64,000 nt of DNA from CAZABC01 sp964483405 (GTDB lineage: Bacteria; Chloroflexota; Limnocylindria; Limnocylindrales; CSP1-4). The notes under the pieces are model-generated. The model worked only from the letters and a program-made list of their open reading frames with translations, did not search any database and was not told the DNA's origin. Location of the stretch: positions 1-64,000 of the forward strand of contig CAZABC010000006.1 in the NCBI GenBank assembly GCA_964483405.1. The letters run 5' to 3'. The position numbers and the translations under genes were made by a program. Below, piece after piece: positions 15,498 to 23,159 of the stretch; within the stretch, counting starts at the first letter, position 1, and every line of letters starts with the position of its first letter.

Positions 15498-16211
15498 TCA
15501 GCGCTTCGGGATCTGGGCAACGGCCCAGTCGTCGGCGACGGCGCCCGGCCGGTAGCGACCGTTCACCGACTTGTAGGCGACCGCCCGGAACCCCTGGGCC
15601 CGCCAGGAGCCGAGCCACGAGCTGACCGGCGGGCGGACGAACGCCCCGATCCGGACGAGCGGACCGTCCTCGATGGCCGATTCGAGGAGGCGCCGCCGCT
15701 CGAGCAGCGGCACGTCGCCGACCGGCTCGCCGTCGATGACGAGGAGATCGACGCAGACGAGGACGATCGTGTCGCCCGGCGCGATGGCGACGGTCTCCTC
15801 GGCGAGGTCGCGGCGCTTCTCGCCGCCGCGGCCGAGGAGGAACTGGCTCGCGAGCTGGGTGGCCGTCGGGACGTGGACCTCGCCGAGGACCGCGCCGACC
15901 CCCGTCCGCGCCGCCTGCGCGGTGAGGTAGCCGTCGACGACGAGATCCGGCGAGCGGGCCGCCGCGACGACCGCCGCCTCGACCTCGGGGACGAGGTCGA
16001 TCCGTGCGCCGTCCTCGCCGACGATCCGGGCGCTGCCGCCGGCCACATGGACGAGCACGCGGGGGCCGTCCCAGACCGGCTCGATGAGCGGCTCGGCGAT
16101 CTCCTGGGCCCGCTTCGACCCGAAGCGCTGCGGACGCCAGCCGTCGCGATCGGCGGGCGAGGCGTCGCTGCTGCGGTCCGCCGGGATCGGCGGAGTGGAC
16201 GGGTCGGTCAC
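15498..16211 (-). CDS. ATP-dependent DNA ligase-like domain without the catalytic lysine
   Basis: A 237-residue protein that follows the adenylation-domain motifs of ATP-dependent/LigD-type DNA ligases: EPVWDGPRVLVHV (44-56, normally EPKWDGxR), DLVVDGYL (89-96, normally DGEL), CVDLLVIDGEPVGDVPLLERRRLL (153-176), GFRAVAYKS (207-215) and a C-terminal WAVAQIPKR. The nucleophilic Lys is replaced by Val46 and the Glu of motif III by Tyr, so covalent AMP transfer looks impossible. No OB-fold domain follows. The GTG start at 16211 has AGGAG seven bases upstream and a TACGCT box beyond. First gene of the glycosyltransferase operon. Its function is unknown; it may be a nucleotide or nucleic acid sensor. 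Confidence 0.65.
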   Translation of the reverse strand: MTDPSTPPIPADRSSDASPADRDGWRPQRFGSKRAQEIAEPLIEPVWDGPRVLVHVAGGSARIVGEDGARIDLVPEVEAAVVAAARSPDLVVDGYLTAQAARTGVGAVLGEVHVPTATQLASQFLLGRGGEKRRDLAEETVAIAPGDTIVLVCVDLLVIDGEPVGDVPLLERRRLLESAIEDGPLVRIGAFVRPPVSSWLGSWRAQGFRAVAYKSVNGRYRPGAVADDWAVAQIPKR

Positions 16212-16239
16212 AGGTCGCTCCTGCGGGGTCGGCGCCACG

Positions 16240-16245
16240 AGCGTA
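16240..16245 (-). promoter_or_regulatory. -10 box TACGCT before the ligase-like/glycosyltransferase operon
   Basis: TACGCT on the minus strand lies 28 bases upstream of the GTG at 16211. This leaves a short leader containing the AGGAG ribosome site. No clear -35 is seen. Confidence 0.4.
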
Positions 16246-16355
16246 CCGCGTCCGCCGCCCGGAAGCTGTCGGGCGCACTTGCGGCGGCCCCTATCATCGC
16301 GGCGACGGCCGGCCTCGCGGGCCCGAGCGCGGCCCCCGTCGACCCGGGAGGCCCC

Positions 16356-17810
16356 ATGTCCGCGTCGAGCGATCCCGCCCCGACCGACCCCGCGGCGACG
16401 ACCGACCCCGCGGCGACGACCGACCCCGCGGCGACGACCGACGCGCCTCCGGCGCCCGTCGTCCGCGACCCGAACCTGCGGCGGCGGGTCCAGCTCTCGT
16501 GGACGATCTACGACTTCGCGAACACCATCTTCTCGTTCGCGGTCGTGTCGGGTGCGATCGGGCTCTGGCTCACCTCCGACGACCGCTACGGGCCGGCCCT
16601 CGGGCAGCTCGTCCTGAGCGTTGCGATCGCGATCAGCGTCGGCATCAACGCCATCGTCTCACCGGTCCTCGGGGCCCTGTCGGATCGCGGCGGCCGACGG
16701 CTGCCGTTCCTCCTCTTCTTCACCGCCCTCTGCATCGTCCCGACCGCCGTCATCGGGTTCAGCGGGCCGCTCGCCGGGACGCTCCTCTTCATCGTCGCCA
16801 ACTTCGCCTACCAGGCGGCCCTCATCTACTACGACGCGTCCATCAAGGTCGTCAGCACGCCCGAGACCCGCGGCCGGCTGTCGGGCGTCGGCACCGGCAT
16901 CGGCTACTGCGGGACGGTCTTCGTGGCGCTCCTGATCTTCTTCCTCGAGATCCCGGTCGAGGAGCGCTTCATCCTCACGGCGGTCCTCTACGCCCTCTTC
17001 GCGATCCCGATCTTCGTCATGGTCCGCGAGCGCCGCGACCCGAACGAGGTCCCGGTCCGCTGGCGGGACGTCACCGAGTCGTGGGACCAGCTCAAGCACA
17101 CGATCGCCCACGCCCGGACGGTCCCGGGGCTGCCCCGCTTCCTCGTCGGCCGCTTCTTCTACTCCGACGCGGTCAACACGATCATCGTCGTCATGAGCGT
17201 CGTCGCCGTCGAGGCCGTCGGCCTGTCGCCGCAGGAGGCCAACCTCGTCCTGCTCGCGCTGACGGTCGTCGCCATCGCGATGGCCTTCGTCTGGGGCTGG
17301 CTGTCCGACCGGATCGGCCCGCGCCTGACGCTCATCATCGTCCTCGTGAGCTGGGCGGCCGGGCTCGTCATCGGGGCCGCCTCGCTGTCGCTCAACGACA
17401 CCGACGCGGCCGGCGACCCGGTCCCGACGGCGGCCGGCTTCGCCCTGTTCCTCGTCGCCGGGGCGATCCTCGGATCGGGTCTCGGCGGCGTCCAGGTCGC
17501 CGACCGGGTCTTCATGGTCCGGCTCTCGCCACCCGAGCGGGTCGGCGAGTTCTTCGGCATCTACGGGCTCGTCGGCAAGGCCTCGCAGGTCGTCGGCCAG
17601 CTGCTCTACGGCGTCATCGTGGCGGTGACGCTCGACACCCTCGGGATCGGCGCCTACCAGATCGCGATCCTGTCGCTGATCGTGACGATGCTCATCGGCC
17701 TGTGGCTCGTCTACCCGGTCAGCGACCGGTGGGCCGGCTCGGGCGAGGTGGCGGTCGCGCCACCGCCGCGGCTGGCGCCGGACCGGGCCCCGCTCGATGA
17801 CCGCCGCTGA
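16356..17810 (+). CDS. MFS transporter, Atg22/UMF1-like family
   Basis: A 484-residue inner-membrane transporter with about 12 hydrophobic helices. WTIYDFANTIFSFAVVSGAIGLWL, the cytoplasmic loop GALSDRGGRRLPFLL (MFS motif A), YDASIKVVSTPETRGRLSGVGTGIGYCG and FMVRLSPPERVGEFFGIYGLVGKASQVVG are features of the UMF1/Atg22-like MFS branch, often annotated as amino acid or unknown-substrate permeases. The N-terminal 45 residues are polar; codons for TDPAAT are repeated three times by an 18-base tandem repeat (about 16386-16439). The ATG at 16356 follows GGGAGG. A TATCAT box is at 16292-16297. Substrate unknown. Confidence 0.88.
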   Translation: MSASSDPAPTDPAATTDPAATTDPAATTDAPPAPVVRDPNLRRRVQLSWTIYDFANTIFSFAVVSGAIGLWLTSDDRYGPALGQLVLSVAIAISVGINAIVSPVLGALSDRGGRRLPFLLFFTALCIVPTAVIGFSGPLAGTLLFIVANFAYQAALIYYDASIKVVSTPETRGRLSGVGTGIGYCGTVFVALLIFFLEIPVEERFILTAVLYALFAIPIFVMVRERRDPNEVPVRWRDVTESWDQLKHTIAHARTVPGLPRFLVGRFFYSDAVNTIIVVMSVVAVEAVGLSPQEANLVLLALTVVAIAMAFVWGWLSDRIGPRLTLIIVLVSWAAGLVIGAASLSLNDTDAAGDPVPTAAGFALFLVAGAILGSGLGGVQVADRVFMVRLSPPERVGEFFGIYGLVGKASQVVGQLLYGVIVAVTLDTLGIGAYQIAILSLIVTMLIGLWLVYPVSDRWAGSGEVAVAPPPRLAPDRAPLDDRR

Positions 17811-17879
17811 CCGCACGCTCAGCCGGCGGTCGGGGGACGCCGCCCGGCCCGTGTCAGCGGGCCCGCCGGCGATGTGTGA

Positions 17880-17885
17880 TATCGT
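17880..17885 (+). promoter_or_regulatory. -10 box TATCGT of galE
   Basis: TATCGT ends six bases before the galE ATG at 17892, predicting a leaderless or nearly leaderless mRNA. The local AT-rich patch (TGATATCGTTCGATT) stands out from the surrounding GC-rich sequence. Confidence 0.55.
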
Positions 17886-17891
17886 TCGATT

Positions 17892-18902
17892 ATGCGCGTT
17901 CTTGTGACGGGTGGGGCCGGCTACATCGGCTCCGTCAGCGTCGAGGCCCTCAGCGAGGCCGGCCACGAGCCGGTCGTCCTCGACGACCTCTCGACCGGGC
18001 ACCGGGCGGCGGTCCCGGGCGGTGTCGCCTTCCACGAGGGCTCGTACGCCGACGAGGCGTTCCTGACGACCACCCTGGCGGCGGAGCGGATCGACGCCGT
18101 CCTTCACTGTGGCGCCCGCTCGCTCGTCGGGGAGTCGGTCGTCGATCCGGCGGTCTACTACCGGAACAACGTCGCCGGCGGGGTCGCCCTCCTCGAGGCG
18201 ATGCGGACGGCCGGCGTCGGCCGGATCGTGTTCAGCTCGACCGCGGCCGTGTACGGCGTCCCGGACGCGACGCCGATCCCCGAGGACGCACCGCTCCGCC
18301 CGATCAATCCGTACGGCGAGACGAAGCGGGTCTTCGAGGTGGCCCTTCGCTGGTACGGCGCGGCGTATGGCCTCCGGTCGGTCTCGCTCCGCTACTTCAA
18401 CGCCGCCGGCGCGTCGGAGCGAAGCGGCGAGGTCCACCGGCCCGAGACCCACCTCATCCCGACGATCCTCGCGGCGGCCGAGGGCCGGACCGGGCTGACG
18501 CTCTACGGCGACGACTTCCCGACCCCCGACGGCACGCCGATCCGCGACTACATCCACGTCGAGGACCTGGCCCGGGCCCACGTCCTCGCCCTCGAGGCGA
18601 CCGCTCCCGACGACCCGCGGACCGGCCCGCCCGACGGTCCGGCGGCGCCGCTCGTCTGCAACCTCGGGAACGGCCGGGGCGCGAGCGTCCGCGAGGTCCT
18701 CGCCGCGGCCGAGGCGGCCGTCGGCCGGCCGATCCCGCACACGATCGGACCGCGCCGGTCCGGCGATCCGCCGGTCCTGGTCGCGGCAGCCGACCGGGCG
18801 GCGACCGTCCTGCACTGGCGGCCGGCGCAGCCGGGGCTCGAGGCGATGATCGGCTCGGCCTGGGCCTGGCGGCGCCGACACCCGGAGCGTCTCGCCGACT
18901 GA
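17892..18902 (+). CDS. galE: UDP-glucose 4-epimerase
   Basis: A 336-residue short-chain dehydrogenase-fold enzyme that interconverts UDP-glucose and UDP-galactose. It has the NAD-binding GGAGYIG at 7-13, the acidic DDLSTGH, the galE-type ARSLVGESVVDPAVYYRNNV segment, the catalytic FSSTAAVYG and the Tyr141-Lys145 pair (NPYGETK). LRYFNAAGAS, HLIPTIL and RDYIHVEDLARAH are further GalE hallmarks. Length is normal for the family. It stands alone on the plus strand and supplies nucleotide sugars for envelope polysaccharide. The adjacent minus-strand gene converges on it. Confidence 0.92.
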   Translation: MRVLVTGGAGYIGSVSVEALSEAGHEPVVLDDLSTGHRAAVPGGVAFHEGSYADEAFLTTTLAAERIDAVLHCGARSLVGESVVDPAVYYRNNVAGGVALLEAMRTAGVGRIVFSSTAAVYGVPDATPIPEDAPLRPINPYGETKRVFEVALRWYGAAYGLRSVSLRYFNAAGASERSGEVHRPETHLIPTILAAAEGRTGLTLYGDDFPTPDGTPIRDYIHVEDLARAHVLALEATAPDDPRTGPPDGPAAPLVCNLGNGRGASVREVLAAAEAAVGRPIPHTIGPRRSGDPPVLVAAADRAATVLHWRPAQPGLEAMIGSAWAWRRRHPERLAD

Positions 18903-18907
18903 GCGCC

Positions 18908-18950
18908 CGGCGGGTCGAACCGCCGCCGACCGAGCGCCGCTGACCCGCCG
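18908..18950. terminator. Hairpin between galE and the convergent nucleotidyltransferase gene
   Basis: CGGCGGGTC at 18908-18916 pairs with GACCCGCCG at 18942-18950; a smaller alternative stem pairs 18908-18913 with 18920-18925. It fills most of the 57-base gap between the two stops. No T tract follows. Confidence 0.4.
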
Positions 18951-18959
18951 CCGCCCCGT

Positions 18960-20357
18960 TCAGGGCTCGTCGGCGAGGGCCGCCTGGGCGAGGAGGAGCA
19001 GCGTCGGACGGTCGTTGAGGGCCGGGTCGGCGATGACCCGCTCCAGCAGGTCGTCGATGATCCGCCCGAGGGCCGGTCCCGGCTGCAGGTCGAGGTCGCG
19101 CATCAGATCGAACCCGTCGATCGCGAGGTCCCCGCGCTCGATGACGAGCGGGGCGGCGAGCTCGGCGTCGATCCGCCGTCGCAGCTCGGCCATCGCCGGG
19201 TCGCCCGGCGCGAAGCCCGACCCGACGTCGTCGGCCTCGCGCAGGAGGAACAGCTCGTCGAGCGCGTCGGGTCCGACCTTGCGGATGAAGCGCCGGATCG
19301 CCGCGTCGCCCCAGCTCGCCTCGTAGGCGAACATGTGGTTCCGGACGAGATGGACGACCCGCTCGGCCGTGGCGCGGGGGACCCGGAGCCGCCGCAGGAG
19401 CGCGTCGGCCAGGGTCGCCCCGACCGCGTCGTGGCCGTGGAAGCGGCCGTCGGCGAGGGTCGCGGGCTTGCCGAGATCGTGGAGGAGCGCGGCCAGCCGG
19501 ACGACCGGTCGGCCGGCCGGGACGGCGTCCACCGTCCGCACGGTGTGATCCCAGAGATCGTCGCCGGGGACCTTGTCCTGGGGGATCCCGACCTGGGCGG
19601 CGAGCTCGGGCGCGATCGCCGCGAGGAGCCCGGTCGAGGCGAGCAGCCGCAGCCCGGCCGACGGCCGCTCGGCCGCGAGGAGCTTCTCGAGCTCCATCGC
19701 GATCCGCTCGCCCGACAGGCGACCGACGAGCTCGGCCCGGTCGGCGATGGCCGCGAGCGTCGCGGGCTCGATCTCGAAGCCGAGGGTCGCCGCCAGCCGG
19801 ACGGCCCGGACCATCCGCAGGGCATCCTCCTCGAACCGGGCGCCCGGGTCGCCGACCGCCCGGAGGCACCGGGCGGCGCAGTCGGCCAGCCCGCCGTGGG
19901 GATCGACGAAGCGATACGCGCCGGTGGCCGGCGCCAGACCCCACGCCATCGCGTTCACGGTGAAGTCGCGCCGCGCGAGGTCCTCCTCGAGCGACCCCCC
20001 GAACTCGACCCGGTGTGGCCGCCGGAAGTCGGCGTAGTCGTGGTCGCGGCGGAAGGTCGTGATCTCGTGGATGCCGTCCTCCCGCCGGACGGCGACCGTC
20101 CCGAACCGGTTCTCGTAGACGGCATCGGGCAGGATCGCGACGACCCGCTCGGGCAGCGCGTCCGTGGCGAGGTCCCAGTCGGCCGCCGGCCGGCCGAGGA
20201 CCGCATCGCGGACCGAGCCGCCGACGACGTACGCGGCGTGGCCGTGGTCGCGGAGGGCCTCGATCAGCCCGCGGACGGTCGCCGGTGCGGCCGCGTCGAG
20301 GACTCGCCCCGCCGCGTCGGGGGTCAGCTGCGGCCGAGGAACAGGTACGTCCGCCAC
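18960..20357 (-). CDS. CCA tRNA nucleotidyltransferase / poly(A) polymerase family with HD domain
   Basis: A protein of about 465 residues of the class II polymerase-beta-like family that adds CCA to tRNA 3' ends (or A tails to RNA). It shows YVVGGSVRDAVLGRPAADWDLATDA with the GGSVRD nucleotide site and DxD metal pair, RRDFTVNAMAW, the neck motif RFEEDALRMVRAVRLAATLGF, and an HD domain (LAALLHDLGKPAT, HDAVGATLADALLRRLR). The start is uncertain: the GTG at 20357 overlaps the HNH gene by 34 bases. The conserved domain begins about 25 residues later, so a later start is also possible. Confidence 0.88.
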   Translation of the reverse strand: MADVPVPRPQLTPDAAGRVLDAAAPATVRGLIEALRDHGHAAYVVGGSVRDAVLGRPAADWDLATDALPERVVAILPDAVYENRFGTVAVRREDGIHEITTFRRDHDYADFRRPHRVEFGGSLEEDLARRDFTVNAMAWGLAPATGAYRFVDPHGGLADCAARCLRAVGDPGARFEEDALRMVRAVRLAATLGFEIEPATLAAIADRAELVGRLSGERIAMELEKLLAAERPSAGLRLLASTGLLAAIAPELAAQVGIPQDKVPGDDLWDHTVRTVDAVPAGRPVVRLAALLHDLGKPATLADGRFHGHDAVGATLADALLRRLRVPRATAERVVHLVRNHMFAYEASWGDAAIRRFIRKVGPDALDELFLLREADDVGSGFAPGDPAMAELRRRIDAELAAPLVIERGDLAIDGFDLMRDLDLQPGPALGRIIDDLLERVIADPALNDRPTLLLLAQAALADEP

Positions 20358-20839
20358 GCCTCGTTCCGCTCGTCCTCCAGGTAGGGCGTGAAGAGCGAGT
20401 AGACGTCGCTGCGCGGCTCGAACGGGGGCCGGATGAGCCGGAGGTGGGTCTCCTCGAGCGTCTTGCCGCCCTTGCGGTGGTTGCACGCCTTGCACGCGGT
20501 GACGAGGTTCTCCCACGAGTGGGCGCCGCCGCGGTGGCGCGGCACGACGTGGTCGAGGGTCAGGTCGTGACCGCCCCGGCCGCAGTACTGGCAGGTGTGG
20601 CGGTCGCGGGCGAAGACCTCCCGGCGGGTCAGCTTCACCCGCGGTCGCGGACGCCGGATGTGGTGGCGCAGCCGGACGACGGACGGGGCGCGGAACTCGG
20701 TCCGCGGCGTCCGGATGACCTGGTGGTCGTACTCGATGACCTCGGCCTTCTCCCCGAACACGAGTCGGAACGCGCGCGGCAGGTTCGTGACGTTCAGCGG
20801 CTCGTAGTTCTGGTTGAGGACGAGGACCACGCCGTCCAT
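20324..20839 (-). CDS. HNH endonuclease-family protein
   Basis: A 171-residue HNH protein of the widespread chromosomal type beginning VLVLNQNYEPLNVTNLPRAFRLVF. The zinc/metal finger is complete: CQYC (83, 86), LTLDHVVPRHRGG (Asp96, His97), ENLVTACKACNHRKGG (Cys116, Cys119, Asn120). Proteins of this type are common in Actinobacteria, Cyanobacteria and Chloroflexi and their biological role is not established; a nicking or repair function is plausible. No intron, intein or phage context is present. The ATG at 20839 lies seven bases behind a TAGCAT box. The 3' end overlaps the start of the nucleotidyltransferase gene, suggesting co-transcription. Confidence 0.85.
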   Translation of the reverse strand: MDGVVLVLNQNYEPLNVTNLPRAFRLVFGEKAEVIEYDHQVIRTPRTEFRAPSVVRLRHHIRRPRPRVKLTRREVFARDRHTCQYCGRGGHDLTLDHVVPRHRGGAHSWENLVTACKACNHRKGGKTLEETHLRLIRPPFEPRSDVYSLFTPYLEDERNEAWRTYLFLGRS

Positions 20840-20846
20840 GGCGCCG

Positions 20847-20852
20847 ATGCTA
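20847..20852 (-). promoter_or_regulatory. -10 box TAGCAT of the HNH gene
   Basis: TAGCAT on the minus strand ends seven bases before the ATG at 20839, with no ribosome site in between. Confidence 0.5.
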
Positions 20853-20929
20853 GCAGGGGAGCCGTGACGGGGCGGCCGACAGGGCGGCAGGACGGGCCCG
20901 GCGACCTGCGCGTCCGGTGTCCCCGCCGG

Positions 20930-21130
20930 TCAGACTCTCGGCGGGTCCATCTCCCGCTCGACCCGAGCGATCTCGATCTCGATCCGGCCGACCGCCTCGA
21001 CGGCCTCGCGGTGCTCGTCGCTCCCGAGCGGCGCGGCGTTCCGGCGGCGGCGGGCGGCGGCGTGCTCCTCGAGAAGCTGCTCGCGGCTCTTCGGGGTGGC
21101 GGGCCGGTCGGTCGGCGGCTTCGGGGTCAT
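20930..21130 (-). CDS. Small charged helical protein, unknown
   Basis: A 66-residue protein: a Pro/Thr/Lys-rich start (MTPKPPTDRPATPKS) and a long amphipathic helix (REQLLEEHAAARRRR, then EHREAVEAVGRIEIEIAR) that looks like a coiled coil. I recognise no family. The ATG at 21130 has AGGAG about eleven bases upstream; an in-frame ATG ten codons earlier is the alternative. It lies between the Sua5 gene, which reads toward it on the same strand, and the HNH gene. The amphipathic pattern supports a real gene better than length alone would. Confidence 0.55.
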   Translation of the reverse strand: MTPKPPTDRPATPKSREQLLEEHAAARRRRNAAPLGSDEHREAVEAVGRIEIEIARVEREMDPPRV

Positions 21131-21175
21131 CGGCTGCGAGCTCCTCCGTCGGTGGGCCACAAGCCTACCGCGACG

Positions 21176-22216
21176 TCAGTCGTCGCGGACGGGCGCGGCG
21201 GCTGCGGCCCGGCGCAGGCGGTCCATCACCGCCCGGCCGAGCCCGGCCTCGCCGACCGGCTGGGCGACGATCCGGTCGACGCCGGCGGCATCGAGGCGAT
21301 GGAGCGCGTCGAACAGGCGGGCCGCGGACTCGACCGGATCGCCGTCGGGCGACAGCACTTCGACCGCCGCGAACGGTCCGGCCAGCGCCTCCGCGGCGGC
21401 GCGTCCTCGGTCGTCGGCGGCGAGGAGGCCGAGCCGCTCGCCCGGTCGGGCGCGGTCGGGCTCGTGGGGGGCGGCGAGGACGACCGTCGCGGCCGGGGCG
21501 TAGTGCGAGGCCGCCCGGCCGGGTGACAGCGACCGTGCCTCGTCCACGGCCGGGGTGCGGACCGGTCCGATGACGGCCTCGATCGTCTCGAGCGGGAGCC
21601 CGCCCGGCCGGAGGAGCGTCGCCGCCCCCTCGGCGAGGAGGAGGACCGTCGACTCGACGCCGACCCGGCAAGGTCCGCCGTCGAGGACGAGGCCGACCGC
21701 GCCCCCGAGCTGGCCGACGACGTGCTCGACCCGCGTCGGGCTGACCTTGCCGAACGGGTTCGCGGAGGGCGCCGCGATCGGCATGCCGGCGGCCCGGATC
21801 AGGGCGAGCGCGACCGGGTGGTCGGGCATCCGGACGCCGACGGTCGGCAGGCCCGCCGTGACGATGCCGGGGATCGCGGGGCGCTTGCGCAGGACGAGCG
21901 TGAGCGGGCCCGGCCAGCAGCGCTCGATCAGGGCGGCGACGCGCGGGTCGGCGAGGTCCGCTGGCTCGACGATCCCCCCGAGCGCGTCGGCGTCCGCGAC
22001 GTGGACGATGACCGGGTCGAACGCCGGGCGGTCCTTGATCGCGAAGAGGCGGGCGACGGCGACCGGGTCCAGGGCGTTCGCGCCGAGGCCGTAGACGGTC
22101 TCGGTCGGGAAGGCGACCGGCTCGCCGGCGCGGATCCGTCCGGCGGCCTCGGCGATCGCGGCCGGATCGTCACCGGGGAGGAGGCGGGGGGCGTCCGGTT
22201 CGGGCATCGCCCGCAT
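21176..22216 (-). CDS. L-threonylcarbamoyladenylate synthase (Sua5/TsaC/YwlC)
   Basis: A 346-residue long-form Sua5 enzyme that makes threonylcarbamoyl-AMP from Thr, bicarbonate and ATP for the t6A37 modification of tRNAs. The YrdC domain (about 15-205) shows AFPTETVYGLGANA, IKDRPAFDPVIVHV, CWPGPLTLVL, TVGVRMPDHP, APSANPFGKVSPT and VESTVLLL. LLRPGGLP is followed by a C-terminal Sua5 domain (about 240-346) beginning after the linker SPGRAASHYAP. The start may be the ATG at 22216 or the one at 22207, three codons later. It is divergent from the VOC gene with 27 bases between starts. Confidence 0.92.
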   Translation of the reverse strand: MRAMPEPDAPRLLPGDDPAAIAEAAGRIRAGEPVAFPTETVYGLGANALDPVAVARLFAIKDRPAFDPVIVHVADADALGGIVEPADLADPRVAALIERCWPGPLTLVLRKRPAIPGIVTAGLPTVGVRMPDHPVALALIRAAGMPIAAPSANPFGKVSPTRVEHVVGQLGGAVGLVLDGGPCRVGVESTVLLLAEGAATLLRPGGLPLETIEAVIGPVRTPAVDEARSLSPGRAASHYAPAATVVLAAPHEPDRARPGERLGLLAADDRGRAAAEALAGPFAAVEVLSPDGDPVESAARLFDALHRLDAAGVDRIVAQPVGEAGLGRAVMDRLRRAAAAAPVRDD

Positions 22217-22231
22217 CGTCGCACGACCGGC

Positions 22232-22237
22232 TAGGCT
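22232..22237 (+). promoter_or_regulatory. -10 box TAGGCT of the VOC gene
   Basis: TAGGCT ends six bases before the GTG at 22244, predicting leaderless translation. The divergent Sua5 promoter must overlap this same 27-base gap. Confidence 0.5.
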
Positions 22238-22243
22238 CCGGGC

Positions 22244-23068
22244 GTGCTCCTCGGCATCGATCACCTCGTCATCGCCGTCGCCGACCCCGACGCTGCCGCG
22301 GCCGACCTGGAGGCCGCCGTCGGCCTCGTCGCGACCGGCGGTGGTCGCCACGAGCGGATGGGTACCCGGAACCGGCTCGTCTGGCTCGGCGACACCTACC
22401 TCGAGCTGATCGGAGTCTGGGATCGCGACCTCGCGGCGGCCTCGTGGGTCGGCGCGCCGACCCTCCGGGCGCTGGCGACGATCGGCGAGTCGACCGGCGA
22501 GGCGACCGGCGCGCTGGCCACCTGGGCGCTCGCGAGCGACGACCTCGCCGGCGACGTCGGACGCCTCCGGGCCGCCGGCGCCGACTGGTCGGGGCCCGCG
22601 CCGGGCGAGCGCACCCGGCCGGACGGTCGGGTCGTCCGCTGGGCGATCGCGTCGCCGCCGGCGCTCGGTCCGGGGCAGCCGCCGTTCCTCATCGAGCACG
22701 ACGTGGTCGCCGCGGAGTGGACGCCGGCCGAGCGGACCGAGCGGGCGTCGCTCGTCCACCCGCTCGGTGGTCCGGTCCGCCTCGCGACGCTCGAGCTGCC
22801 CGCCGCGCCCGGCGCGGTCGCCGGCCGGTCGATGGCCCTCCTGCGCGCGGTCGGCCTGCGCTTCCGGCCATCGCTCGCCGGCCGAGGTGCCCGCGACGCG
22901 GACGTCGGGCCGCAGCGGGTCCGGCTCGCCCCCGCGCCGGAGGGTTCGCCGCCGGTCGTGCACCTGCGGGTCGTGACGGAGGGTCCGGCGTCGTCGGACG
23001 CTCCGCCAGCGCCGGCCGTGCCGCGGACGGTCGACGCGCTCGGGCTCCGGTTCGCGATCGGCGCCTGA
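22244..23068 (+). CDS. VOC-superfamily (glyoxalase-like) protein
   Basis: A 274-residue protein beginning LLGIDHLVIAVADPDAAAADLEAAVG, the betaalphabetabetabeta start of the glyoxalase-like (VOC) fold with its metal-binding His. GTRNRLVWLGDTYLELIGV carries the second expected acidic ligand. The size and the later VVRWAIASPP and FLIEHDVVAAEW segments match the glyoxalase-like domain family PF13468, which has two modules. The reaction is unknown. The GTG at 22244 is directly behind a TAGGCT box. Confidence 0.8.
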   Translation: MLLGIDHLVIAVADPDAAAADLEAAVGLVATGGGRHERMGTRNRLVWLGDTYLELIGVWDRDLAAASWVGAPTLRALATIGESTGEATGALATWALASDDLAGDVGRLRAAGADWSGPAPGERTRPDGRVVRWAIASPPALGPGQPPFLIEHDVVAAEWTPAERTERASLVHPLGGPVRLATLELPAAPGAVAGRSMALLRAVGLRFRPSLAGRGARDADVGPQRVRLAPAPEGSPPVVHLRVVTEGPASSDAPPAPAVPRTVDALGLRFAIGA

Positions 23069-23159
23069 GGGCGCGCACCGCCGACAGCTCCGGCTAGCGC
23101 GCCGTGAGCCCCGCCCGCGGCGCCGACCGTGGCCCTCCGCCCGCGGCGTCCGGCCGCGC

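Noticed and set aside
15518..15520. TTG start for the GT78-like gene
   Set aside because: It would overlap the ligase-like gene by 23 bases and add residues with no conserved character. The GTG at 15472 fits better.
20324..20839. Homing endonuclease or mobile element from the HNH motif
   Set aside because: The protein belongs to a stand-alone chromosomal HNH family and there is no intron, intein, transposase or repeat at its borders.
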